Shown: piece after piece, positions 44,926-55,727 of the stretch
Layout: each line of letters begins with the position of its first letter
Position numbering within the stretch: the stretch's first letter is position 1
Translations under genes and position numbers: made by a program
Notes under the pieces: generated by a model
The model's input: only the letters and a program-made list of their open reading frames with translations
Database searches by the model: none
Told to the model about the DNA's origin: nothing
Assembly (NCBI GenBank): GCA_036924285.1
Contig: JAYKYS010000001.1
Location: 41,539,501 to 41,603,500, forward strand
Direction of reading: 5' to 3'
Length of the DNA stretch: 64,000 nt
DNA from: Asterella californica
Taxonomy: Eukaryota > Streptophyta > Marchantiopsida > Marchantiales > Aytoniaceae

Positions 44926-46031
44926 TCATTCTCTTCCATAAGACGTGGAAGCTTCTGTTCCACTAGATCTCCGCTGAGCCATAGCCATACTAGCTATCCT
45001 CTGCTCCAACTTCTCAATCCGAGCAGCCATACCTGCTTCTGACATCGTAGCAGGCGGTGGATCAACTGGTCCTCTCCTAGGTGCTGGATCTCTACCTCCA
45101 GCTCGACCACCACGGCTTCCCTGAGCTCCTCCGCCTCGTCCACGATCAGTCTTCCCTTGCCGTAGCTCAAGATGGAGATCAAAACAACGATCACTACTGT
45201 GACCAGCACCTCCATGGGATCGTGAGTGCTCAGCACGATCCTTACCACCACCACCACCACCACGCTGTTGCGTAGCCTGTGATCCTCGAGAAAAAGAGGT
45301 CGTCCCATGTGATGCGTCTCTGTTGAACCCAACAGTCACCACCCTCTCCTCTATCATGTTGAGCTCAATCCGCTCAGCCAAACCAAAGACAACCGCCAAT
45401 GTCGGAGCGGTGTCTCTAAGGAGAGTGGCATCTCTGACTCTCTTACGCAGCTCCCGGTCTAGTATCCCATACCAGAACTAGACTGCCTGTGTTTCCATCA
45501 CTCCTTGAGTAACGATGATCAACCGCCTCATGCGAGTAAACGCCTCGCGTAGGCTCTCTCTAGTCTTCCGCTGGAACTCCTGCAGACTCTTCAACTTGTC
45601 GGTCCGCACACCTTGATAATTTTTTCTCAAACAGTGGAAGAACTGAACCACAAAGTTAAACTCTGGTGGTATCCCGCTCGCACTACCACCTGCTCCACTA
45701 CTAGTGGACGCACCGCTAGTAGTAGGGACTCCGCCACCTGTGGATGTACCACTACTACTAGCACCTGACCTCGAAGGTGCTACGCCTCTCGAAACTGCAT
45801 CAGTAGTGATAGAACGTAGTTGGGAGACCAATGTTGTCTCCACAACTCAATCTCAACACCGTAGTCTCGCCTCAACTCGTGGTAATTGTCCATCGGCGGT
45901 CCCTCCAAGTGCTGAAACAAACCCTTCCACGCCATGAAAGGTGTGAACAACTGTGGGTTCCGCATCTGTTGTAGATCGCACCAACTGTCGAACTCTTGGA
46001 TGAAGTCATCTAGCTCAATGGTACCCACCGT
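44926..46031 (-). pseudogene. Family-2 gag, N-terminally truncated
   Basis: Starting right at the end of LTR R3 the sequence reads TIELDDFIQEFDSWCDLQQ, FMAWKGLFQHLEGPP and WRQHWSPNY, typical of the capsid region of this Gypsy group as I recall it. A frameshift near 45800 leads to frame 45843-45478 (a Gly/Ser/Thr-rich linker, then YQGVRTDKLKSLQEFQRK and LREAFTRMRRLI). After a TAG at about 45478 the same frame continues 45399-44926 with LAERIELNMIEERVV, a Gly/Arg-rich RNA-binding-like stretch and a short coiled-coil-like segment (MAARIEKLEQRIASM). A clear CCHC knuckle is not seen. Confidence 0.75.
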
Positions 46032-48461
46032 TATCATATAACGTGTTTTTCTATCTAAGAATACACAAGGTATATGACTGTGCAGAGGTATGTTGATTGA
46101 CAAGGTTGGATCTAGATCTGAATGTTTCCACTCAAATGTTTCACTATCTACTCTTCTAGCCGAGTGATCTTGTATCCGCTCGGCTCAAGTTTAAAGCTTG
46201 CTACGATCCAAGGTTACGTATAGGTTGCATAAACTTGTGTTACAAACATATCTTTTGTACTCTAACTAAAAATACTCAGCTCTGTACTATCTAACTGAAG
46301 TTATTCCTCTATATCACTAGAAGCATGACTTCTGAATAGCTCCCCAGCGACGCTAATTGTCCATCAATCCAACTATCACAACTTCATAGTACAACCAGAA
46401 GATGCTATAAGATCACTCAATCAACTTGATAGAGTATCGATACAACTTTCTGTACACCCTGGTCTACCAAGCATTCCAGCAAGGTAAAACATGCATGCTT
46501 CAAGGTACTACTCAGATCTCAACATAGCATCAACGGCGGTAGTACCTGACACCTCCGAGAATCCAAAAAGCGGCTTAAGATTCATGATGACTCCGTTCTC
46601 CTTCATCACCAAGAGCTGAAATCAGCCCCACACCATCCCATGTCGAGTTGTATGCAGGCATGGCAGTTTCAGCAACAACTCCTCTCCAAATTGCTCAAAA
46701 ATGATCAAAATGACAATAGATGATATCGAAAAACCCAAAACTGCTAATAACAGAAGTATCTTTGAACTTTGAGACATCAGTCCTCCCAAACCAGTCGGCC
46801 AATGATGATCAAACTTCACAGGAAGCTTGATTGGACCCTTCACTCCTACCTTGAATAATTTTCAGGTCGAAATCTTAAACCAATTCTTAGATATGGATCA
46901 AACCGTAATCTGTGCTAACTTCAGAGCTTTACAGACCCAGGTACATTTGATCCAAGATTCTGAACAAACTACTCGACCATTTGAGGTGAAACTTCGCAAG
47001 TATCTTACTGATAAGACATGCTTCAATCCTGGGTCTGTTATAAGTTTCACTCATAACATTCGACTCAGAACTTAAGCAATAGCAAACTATCCATGACTAT
47101 CACAATTCGCTGTTCCCGCCTTATCACGTCTGCATTTCTCAACTTCAATCGGTCGGTTCAGAATCCAAATCGATCAAGAACCTGATGAAATTGATATCAA
47201 AACGACCAGCACGTGGTCGGCTCTTCAACCCAACAGACAGCTCCTTAAAACTCTTCGCGAGTCTCTTGGAACAACCAGAAACGTAGCGGTAGGTACGAAT
47301 TGCACCCCCCCTCCATTCAATCGATCATAACGCGCTCATCCTCCAATCAAATCGACCGATTCTTCAGCCCAGATTGTAGCCCTCGTCGAGAGCTCTGCAA
47401 CCATACCTTTCGTTTCGCGAATGGACCTCCAAAGCCTCCAGAAACCACTGAAACATTGTGAGGATCAGCTAGAACACCATTGGTCCAAAAGTGGACCAAT
47501 AAGAGCAAAAAGATCTTTACTTTTGTCTTTTCTCCACTCAACTTTTTCCTCTAGAACGAATTTTTACTCCCAAGGAGACACAAGACATCAACAAGACTCT
47601 AAGACTTCAGAAAATCCTTGAGACATGTCGGAGTATTCTTTGCTGTCCGTAACTACACAGAAGCGCTCAACCAGAATGAAACCAGTGAGCCGCAGACTAA
47701 TACAACGTCAATATTACAACCTGGAAATGTTCTACAATAAAAGGTACGACAAAAGAAAATGGTGAAGCTATCACTCGTTTGTAATATTCTTGCTCGAAGT
47801 TTCTCACGATCCAAGCTTCATGATTGATCTTCGGTCTGCAATGACACCGAACATCGACCCAAAAGTTGAAAGAAACGTTCGATGGATAGTTGAGATCCAT
47901 TGTTCCTCACAACAAAATGTACACTGTCATATCTCAAGTCTCTCCGTATGTTACGATCGGAAGGATCACCGGAAGTTGTAACTCCATCACTCTCCCCATG
48001 AATTCATTACTAAAGTACTCAACTAACCACTGTCGAAAGTGATCGCGGTGGATGCAATGAAGCTTGATGTGAAACGGATTCGGGAAAGGAAGATCCGGAG
48101 CCGGTAACAAACCTCCGTCCATAACCACCACTCTTGCAGTTCTTCACTCCTTCATGCAAACCACTGAGAACCCTCACGAAACACCCGCTGACATAGAATG
48201 TCATATGAACCTTCGACCCACCATTTTATACACAATTGCGGCGACAAGGACCACCGAAGTGAACGCACACAAATCGATGACTTGGCACGTTCCTCTATCG
48301 TGCGATCACTTAAACAGATAATCACAAATGTGGCACTCATCACACCGTCGATGAGTTACGCGATACGGTTCAGGAAACATAGAAAAGAAACACAAATGGG
48401 CACCAAATACCAAAAGAAACACAAATGGGAAACACAAACAAACACAATCAAAACTATCACA
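46032..48461 (-). repeat. LTR R3 (3' LTR, about 2430 bp)
   Basis: It begins near TGTGATAG at 48461 on the minus strand and ends GATA at 46032, where family-2 gag sequence begins at once. Close to its start (48375-48440) it has two to three copies of a short unit, aagaaacacaaatggg. It aligns with R4 over 46032-47880 and with R1/R2 over 47880-48380. The start position is uncertain by some tens of bases. Confidence 0.75.
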
Positions 48462-49436
48462 CCAAATGCATCTCTGTACATAATCTTGCTTAGGAGCAAG
48501 TCTGGTATCATGTGCTCCACCCTTCTCTTCCAACCTTGCTAACTTGATCTGCAAGTCCCTCATCCCTTTTACCAACTCTTCCATAGCATTTCTTTGCGGT
48601 GCAACTTTCGGGACAGGAATAGTAGGAAGTGGAACTTGAGATACATGCACAATATGTGCTTATACGTTGGATACCATTGGTTGCCTACGAGGTACTATGA
48701 TCGGCGGTGGTCTCTCTTCTTGTCTTACCACCACCTTCTCTCTCCGGTACTCTCGTTTGGCCAGTACACTCATTGCTTCAGAGACTTTTCTCCAATCAGT
48801 TGTGAGTCCATTATCTTCCATCCTATCTTCCCAAAGCAGCTCCAACTCCTTTTGTAATTCATTGTTGGCTGCTTGCAGAAACAACTCCACCTTTTCGTTC
48901 TCCAATGTGAGCTTCTCCATCCGAGACAACTGAAGGAATTGTCTCTCAAACTCTCGAAATAGCTATGTGGCAACAAGCCCTTTGTTGGGTTTGTTTACCC
49001 ACTCCATGAATGACTTCTTAGTCACTCTGTCTGCATCCTTTAAAGAATACTCTTCTTTCAGTTGAAGAGTAAATCTTTCCCATGTAGCACCATGAGATCG
49101 GATGATGTCCTTCACATGCTCTCATAGCTCTGGTACGACAGCAAGCTCAAATGTACTCACCATCTCTCTTTCTGACACCTTACTCAACTCCATCTCTCGG
49201 GAATAGTACTTTAGGTACTTGGATATGTTCTTCTCGTCAAATTGATCTAGCAACCTCACAACAGATTGCAAGGCTTTAGTAACCATTGCTTCTTTCCGTT
49301 CAATGACTTGTTGTTGCATTACCAACGCAAATGCCTCAAGCAATCACATATCAGACCGTGAAAGCTTGATTACCTTTGGAGCCTCTCCAGATGTAGAAGC
49401 CTCATCTACGTAATGACCCAAACCTTCAACGTCCAT
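48462..49436 (-). pseudogene. Family-1 type gag of the LTR-gag-LTR element, four in-frame stops
   Basis: One frame runs from an ATG at 49436 to the R3 boundary, broken only by about four stops (near 49346, 49122, 48966 and 48660) and no frameshift. In order: MDVEGLGHYVDEASTSGEA, LLEAFALVMQQQVIERKEAMV, LLDQFDEKNISKYLKYYSREMEL (capsid-like), WERFTLQLKEEY, MEKLTLENEKVELFLQAANN, KGMRDLQIKLARLEEKGG (coiled-coil-like) and the first Cys-x2-Cys of a zinc knuckle (QRCIWCDS), where it stops at the LTR. Retention of frame suggests recent activity or selection as a donor of gag. Confidence 0.75.
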
Positions 49437-49493
49437 GGTGACAAAACCACGCAGGAACCTCTCACCCTAGACTTTCACGTCAAGTTCACCAGC

Positions 49494-51325
49494 TATCGTA
49501 TAACGTGTTTTTCTGTCTAGGAATACATTGGGTATATGGCTGTGCAGAGGTATGTGGATTGACAAGGTTGGATCTAGATCTGAATGTTTCCACTCAAATG
49601 TTTCACTATCTACTCTTCTAGTCGAGTGACCTTGTATCCGCTCGGCTCAAGTTTAAAGCTTGCTACGATCCAAGGTTACGTATAGGTTGCATAAACTTGT
49701 GTTACAAACATATCTTTTGTACTCTAACTAAAAATACTCAGCTCTGTACTATCTAACTGAAGTTATTCCTCTATCACTAGAAGCATGACTTCTGAATAGC
49801 TCCCCAGCGACGCTAATTGCCCATCAATCTAACTATCACAACTTCATAGTACAACCAGAAGATGCTATAAGATCACTCAATCAACTTGATAGAGTATCGA
49901 TACAACTTTCTGTACAACCTGGTCTACCAAGCATTCCGGCAAGGTAAAGCATGCATGCTTCAAGGTACTACTCAGATCTCAACATAGCACCAACGGCGGT
50001 AGTACTTGACACCTCTGAGAATCCAAACAGCGGCTTAAGATTCAGGACGACTCCGTTCTCCTTCATCACCAAGAGCTGAAATCAGCCCCACACTCTCCAA
50101 TGTCGAGTTGTATGCAGACATGGCAGTTTCAGCAACAACTCCTCTCCAAATTGCTCAAAAATGATCAAAATGACAATAGATGATATCGAAAAACTCGAAA
50201 CTGCTAATAACAGAAGTATCTTTGAACTTTGAGACCTTAGTCCTCCCAAACCAGTCAACCAATGATGATCAAACTTCACAGGAAGCTTGATTGGACCCTT
50301 CACTCCTACCTTGAATAATTTTCAGGTCGAAATCTTAAACCAATTCTCAGATATGGATCAAACCGTAATCTGTGCTAACTTCAGAACTTTACAGACCTAG
50401 GTACATTTGATCCAAGATTCTGAACAAACTACTCGACCATTTGAGGTGAAACTTCCCAAGTATCTTACTGATAAGACATGCTTCAATCCTGGAAAGTTTC
50501 ACTCATAAATTCGACTCAGAACTTAAGCAATAGCAAACTATCCATGACTATCACAGTTCGCTGTTCCCGCCTTATCACGTCTACACTTCTCAACTTCAAT
50601 CGATCGGTTCAGAATCCAAATCGATCAAGAACCTGATGAAATTGATATCAAAACGACTAGCACGTCGTCAGCTCTCCAACCCAACGGACAGCTCCTTAAA
50701 ACTCTTCGTAAGTCTCTCGGAACAACCAGAAACGTAGCGGTAGGTACGAATTGCACCCCCCTCCATTCAATCGATCATAACGCGCTCATCCTTCAATCAA
50801 ATCGGCCGATTCTTCAGCCCAGATTGTAGCCCCGGTCGAGTGCTTTCCAACTATACCTTTCGTTTCGCGAATGGACCTCCAAAGCCTCCAGAAACCACAG
50901 AAACGTCGCGAGGATCAGCTAGAACATCATTGGTCCAAAAATGGACCAATAAGAGCAAAAAGATTTTTACTTTTGTCTTTTCTCCACTCAACTTTTTCCT
51001 CTAGAACGAATTTTTACTCCCAAGGAGACACAAGACATCAACAAGACTCTAAAACTTCAGAAAATCCTTGAGACATGTCGAAGGATTCTTTGCGGTCCGT
51101 AACTACACAGAAGCGCTCAACCAGAATGAAACCAGTGAGCCGCAGACTAATACAACGTCAATATTACAACCTGGAAACGTTCTACAATAAAAAGTACGAC
51201 AAAAAAAAATGATGAAGCTATCACTCGTTTGTAATATTCTTGTTCGAAGTTTCTCACGATCCAAGCCCCATGATTGATCTTCGGTCTGCAATGACACCGG
51301 ACATCGACCCAAAGGTTGAAACAAG
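49494..51325 (-). repeat. LTR R4 (5' LTR, truncated)
   Basis: Its end, ACGATA at 49494, is followed by TGGTGAACTTGACGTG-like sequence at the place of a primer-binding site and then gag. At its other end the match with R3 stops abruptly at 51325, so about 580 bp of the LTR start are missing and replaced by unrelated sequence. Confidence 0.75.
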
Positions 51326-53822
51326 CTCCACTAACAGTAGTGCCAATAATCACCATTAATCTCTTCGTTGTCTTGGATTCGCAAGAAGTACAAATGAAAG
51401 AGGTACAAGGCATCATGACGGAAGACATAGAAAAAAAATAGAACATGGAAGAAGAATCACAAGGTAAGCATCACAAGACATAGAAGAGTTTGACGGATGA
51501 ATAAGGCATCGTACACAAGCCCTAGCAATAAAGATGAAACACTGTGGATACATGAGAAGGTTGGGTGACTTCAAGGTGCAAGAAATAGAGTTAGAAAAAG
51601 AAGTAAATCAACCAATCTAGAGGTATGTGGTACCCAGATATTGTTAAATTTTTAGTTTACCGTCGTTTATTTACTTTTGATTTATATTTCATTGTAAATA
51701 GAGATGATGGGGAGTGAAGGAGCAGAGAAATTATACTTGGGAAAAAATATTAGTATAAATATTAATTTCTGAAAAGAATAGATTCATTTTGAAGATTATG
51801 GAGTTGTTAGAAGGTTTGGAAAGTCCGCGTACTTGTAGATCTCTTGCTGTGACATTCTTTTCTCATGTTGGATCTAGAACCCTCCAATACCTGATGCATG
51901 TTACTGTTACTGTCCGATTTGTGGGTACTAAACAAACCTCTACTTCCTTGTTGCCAGACATTGTTGGCTATATTCACTAGCTGCTGCGTGCTTGTTGTTG
52001 CTGGACTTTTGTCCATCCCTCACTCCTTCTCTCAAATTGATAGAGATTGATCTTTTCAACCCATTACTACCTACTCCTACAGGAAGAGGTGCTCATCTCC
52101 TCGTTCAGACACCTGATGAGAACATAAATGTTCCTATCGGTGTCTGAACACTAACATTCCCTAAGTCCTGGTTGTTGAACCAAGTTCGCGGCATCTCCAG
52201 AACTGCTTGCCATGTTTTCTCAACTGCTTTCTTCTTCTTTGTTGCTAATCGCTAATCACTAATCTATTCTAATCTATTTTCTTCTTCTTTTTCTAGTTGT
52301 GTCCGCTAATCTATCAATCTCGTTGGCATTTCTACGCTGTCTATTTCTACACCTACATGAAATTGATCATGTCCTTTGCACTCGCTAAGAGGTCATGTTC
52401 TCATATTTGTCCCCCCAACTTATACTCTCTCCATATCTTGTGGAGCTCATATCATCTATTTCCATATGATCTCACGAAGTAATTAGACTTTATATTTCGA
52501 TTGAAGATCAGTGAAGAGTTGATCGTTGTAAATCATCTTTAGTTCATATTATGCGGTGACAAGCGGTTAATTTCTTTCTTTTTTCTTCTATTTATTATGT
52601 CAAAATACCAGTGAGCTTCAAATGGGAAACTATATTTTACCATGAACGTGCATTGACAAAGTACTCTACTATCAACCTCCGGATGTGTAACTTGAGTCTT
52701 AACGTCTTGCCTAACTAGACCAGCCGTAGAACACTACGTCCGATTCAGTTAGTAACTGCTGACATGGAATGATTTCCTTCTAAATAAATGATTTATGTAT
52801 TAGAGATTTTAAATTATATATATTCAGAGTCAACCTTGAAGTTGATCGAGGTATTATTCCAATTATGTACTGTACAGCTTTGTTGACGGTAATAGGATGG
52901 TGGGATCGACATGCAGAACATGTCATTTAGGTTTTGTCCTGACATGACATAGACTGCGAGCATGTTCTTGCTTGTTTGGATCTTTGGGAAACAGTTTGAC
53001 TCATTTCTTTTATTGTTTTTCTTTCCTTTGACCCTCGACTCGAGAACCTTGGACGTAACTCTAGTCTCTACTGATGGAACACCATCATAACTAGCTACTA
53101 TATCTTGAAAAGCATTGACTCTATGGTTTGCAACAAACATTTAGAGCTTTATTAATTTTGTCGTTGATGGTACATTGAGAATAAAGTCTATACTACATAT
53201 GGATATCTAACGCACAATATTCTCTAGAGATTATAAATCACAAGATATAAACGAGGAAATAGAATATTCATTCCTCTTGTACTTTAGCTCACGGAAAATA
53301 TTGCAATTTCTCCGAGAAACCAAACAATTTTTAGTTCCATAGATCTAGTTATTACTAATCAGATTAACTTAAATATAGATTGTAAGAAGAATAAAGCTCT
53401 TGCCAATGAACAGCTTTGAATTGAATTCTCATACTTCTCCTGGAGTTCTAAATCGCAAGTATCGGTTTAAAAGGAGGAAATACCTTTTATATATAAATGA
53501 GGACTACCTTTTTCTAAACGGTTTAAAAAGAGTACCTTTTATCCTTTTTCCTTCCCCTTGTATTCTAATTTTGTCTCCAATGGCATGAAAGTAAACTCAA
53601 GAAAAGGAAACTCTTAGACTAGGGATACTTGAGGTTTAAGCGTTTGCTTTGACTTTGGATACCGTCCAAGAGAAGAGCCACAAAACACTAAAGATTGAGA
53701 AATTTAGAAGAGGCAAATTTTCACTACGGTAGAAGACGTACATATAAGAACAGGTTATAAAGGAGTTGGGGAGGTAACATAACCTAGAATATACTCTAAC
53801 TGTTTATATTATAGCTTTTAAA

Positions 53823-53924
53823 AGTTAGCTTTTAAAAGCTAACTTAATTAGTTAGTACACTCATTCACACTGTATGTAATTAGTTTTTTAAAAACTAATT
53901 ACATACAGTGTGTATGAGTGTACT
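53823..53924. repeat. Two adjacent palindromes
   Basis: 53823-53844 is a perfect 22-bp palindrome (agttagctttt and its complement). Ten bases on, 53854-53888 pairs with 53890-53924 at 34 of 35 positions around one central base, so it is practically a 71-bp palindrome. Such DNA can extrude a cruciform and is normally unstable, which suggests it is young. Confidence 0.85.
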
Positions 53925-54352
53925 GTGCAACAAGTATATACCATAGTACATGGTTAATTAACTAGAGGTCTGCATATATATTAACAGACACTGCACAAAC
54001 TCAAAGCAAGGGTTTAGTTATGGAATATTCTACATGGTCTATCTTAAACAACACAATGACGATGAGTCCAACAAATTGAATTCTGTTGTTAATTTAACTA
54101 GTCTACGAAACCTAAGATAGGATGTGGAGAGATAATTACTGTGCTGTAAGTCCTCACGTTAGTTAAGTAAGACTCACGAGAATATTGGACAACTACCCGA
54201 AATAAGACCCGACTGCCAAGTTGGAGTTTGCAATTAATGGCAGGTCCTGCTCCAAGTGCAACTTAATTTGTAACGGACATGTACGTACAAGTCACGTGAG
54301 CAAGCAACGGGGTCATGATGCAAGACCATCTGCACTCTCTAAGTTCATTATT

Positions 54353-54390
54353 CTCCTAGTGCAGTCCTTGGACAAGGACTGCACTAGGAG
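54353..54390. repeat. Perfect 18-bp inverted repeat, two-base loop
   Basis: Arms 54353-54370 and 54373-54390 (ctcctagtgcagtccttg and its complement) are exact. No gene is adjacent. Confidence 0.85.
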
Positions 54391-55333
54391 TAGATCGAGA
54401 GCATGCACGGGAGAAATGCAATATTTTTGATTTGCATTAGTTCCCAGATGACTTGAAACCAAATCTGCTACAGACAAATCTATAAATGCAAATCCATGAC
54501 TAATGCAAGATTGCAATATTACACTTACGGCTCAAATGTTTGTTCGTGTCAAAGGAAAGGAGAGAATAGAGCAGTGAGTTAACATTTTCGTGTTTGACTT
54601 ACAGTGACAATACTCAATAAAAGATGAAACATCACCGAAAATCACAGTAGACATTTCTTTCTCTTCCATGGTGTTATACAGTTAACTATCGGAAAGTTAT
54701 CTTTGTATAAAAAAAAACTGGGCTCGAGTCCGTTATGACCTAAACCTCAATAAGAACTATTTTACACTTATTGAATACCTTTACAAGTGCAAAAGATGCT
54801 AAAAATTTGCACTAATAGAGAATGCAAACCCTTGATAAATACTACCTGCGATTACTCCCAAAGCATTGCACTTATCCAGTTTCTGACTATAAGTCATATG
54901 AGGGTGGTAGAAGTAGAGCCTGTTCTCTTTTTTAATTTGCCATGAGCGACACAAATCCAGGAAACCCCTATATATATGGATTTTGTCCAAGTGAATCTCT
55001 AGATCTGTTCCCGGACTGACCCTTAGATTGCTGAATGCTTCTGGACATGCTTCAAAGTTCAGTAATATGAGAAGTTTGTAGAATTCAGCCAACGTCTTGC
55101 AGTTACAAGATTGTAGGAGCAGGGAGTCTAAACTCCAGACCTGTTATAATTAGCTAGCAATGGAGATTTTATAAGCCTAGCAGTGACCTCCCAGTTTTAC
55201 GACTTCTGATCGATGCAGCGATCATAAAAATTCAGAAACTAGCGTTCAGAGGTACGATACATACTCCAAGTGATGAATCGGATCGATATAGCTCTACCTA
55301 GCTACGTGCTCGGATCAGAAAACGAATTTTATT

Positions 55334-55727
55334 ATGATCATGAGGCTCAGGGTTTCTTGCTTCTTGTCTTCTGGGTTGTAATGCTCATGACTCTTGATAC
55401 AGCACGAATTTCTGGCCATGGGTTTGATCATACAGCAGCAGCCTAATAGGATCTGGAACTGGACCTCCAATGCGCAGCGAACGTGTGAGCCGTTGCCTCG
55501 ATCCAAGGTTGACTCCAGATGGACCTACTTGCTGTAACAACAGATGCGTCAATACCAATAACGACACCAACCACTACGGACGTTGCTTCCGTGTGTGTGG
55601 TTTCATGCTGGGCTGCTGCAGCGGCAGATGTGTGAACCTGCAATCTGATCCTCAGAACTGCGGTTCCTGTGGCGTAAATTGCAACCTCGACTGTAGGTTC
55701 GGTCTGTTTGCTTATGACAGCAACTAG
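55334..55727 (+). pseudogene. Decayed STIG1-like gene
   Basis: The frame 55470-55727 (85 codons to a TAG) holds a STIG1-type Cys domain: TCCNNRCVNTNND, GRCFRVCGF, GCCSGRCVNLQSDPQNCGSCG and CNLDCRFGLFAYD. Compared with the intact protein at 21660-22799, one Cys of the NCGxC pair is Tyr (HYGRC) and the final Cys of GLCxY is Phe (GLFAY), so two disulphide partners are lost. No signal peptide precedes it in frame; the frame is closed by a TGA at 55425. Hydrophobic signal-like sequence (GFLLLVFWVVMLM) lies upstream at about 55350-55390 but in another frame, and an ATG pair (55334, 55340) in a third. I read this as a frameshifted copy. A short functional form starting at 55470 would not be secreted. 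Confidence 0.65.

Larger units (their letters stand above)
37202..46031 (-). mobile_element. Family-2 Ty3/Gypsy retrotransposon encoding a cytosine methyltransferase and PHD finger
   Basis: On the minus strand the order is gag, Asp protease, cytosine-C5 methyltransferase, reverse transcriptase, RNase H, integrase, PHD finger, purine tract, LTR. Ty3/Gypsy order is kept except for the methyltransferase between protease and polymerase and the finger at the end. The gag N-terminus and the 5' LTR are missing, replaced at 46031/46032 by the end of LTR R3. A solo LTR of 1363 bp (41902-43264) is nested in the methyltransferase. Excluding that, about 7.5 kb remain. Lesions are few: several in-frame stops, three or four frameshifts and substitutions at key residues. 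The element sits inside a family-1 integrase (junction 37201/37202). Confidence 0.85.
46032..51325 (-). mobile_element. LTR-gag-LTR element (non-autonomous, family-1 gag)
   Basis: On the minus strand LTR R4 (51325-49494, its start missing) is followed by a gag gene (49436-48462) and LTR R3 (48461-46032). No protease or polymerase is present. R3 and R4 are about 95% or more alike in the stretches I compared by eye (for example 46085-46380 against 49545-49840), so they are sister LTRs of one fairly young element. Gag runs straight into R3 inside its zinc knuckle. The element would depend on enzymes from a full-length relative. This is the layout of so-called TR-GAG elements. Confidence 0.75.
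51326..55333. other. Gene-free stretch with palindromes
   Basis: No gene is supported. A minus-strand frame at 53140-52814 with a Lys/Asn/Arg-rich middle is the longest and resembles nothing I know. An 11-bp inverted repeat (gttcagacacc and ggtgtctgaac) lies at about 52106-52148, and larger palindromes at 53823-53924 and 54353-54390 are listed separately. Confidence 0.5.

Noticed and set aside
45081..45275. A plus-strand His-rich frame ending HHHHHH
   Set aside because: It is the antisense of the Gly-rich region of family-2 gag, where ggt/gga-rich codons read backwards.
52814..53140. A 108-codon minus-strand frame with a Lys/Asn/Arg-rich centre
   Set aside because: No recognisable domain, no splice signals that would join it to other frames, and no neighbour to support it.
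54799..55092. A 97-codon minus-strand frame with a hydrophobic start
   Set aside because: It lacks an ATG at its start and resembles no family I know; it is kept only as unsupported sequence.
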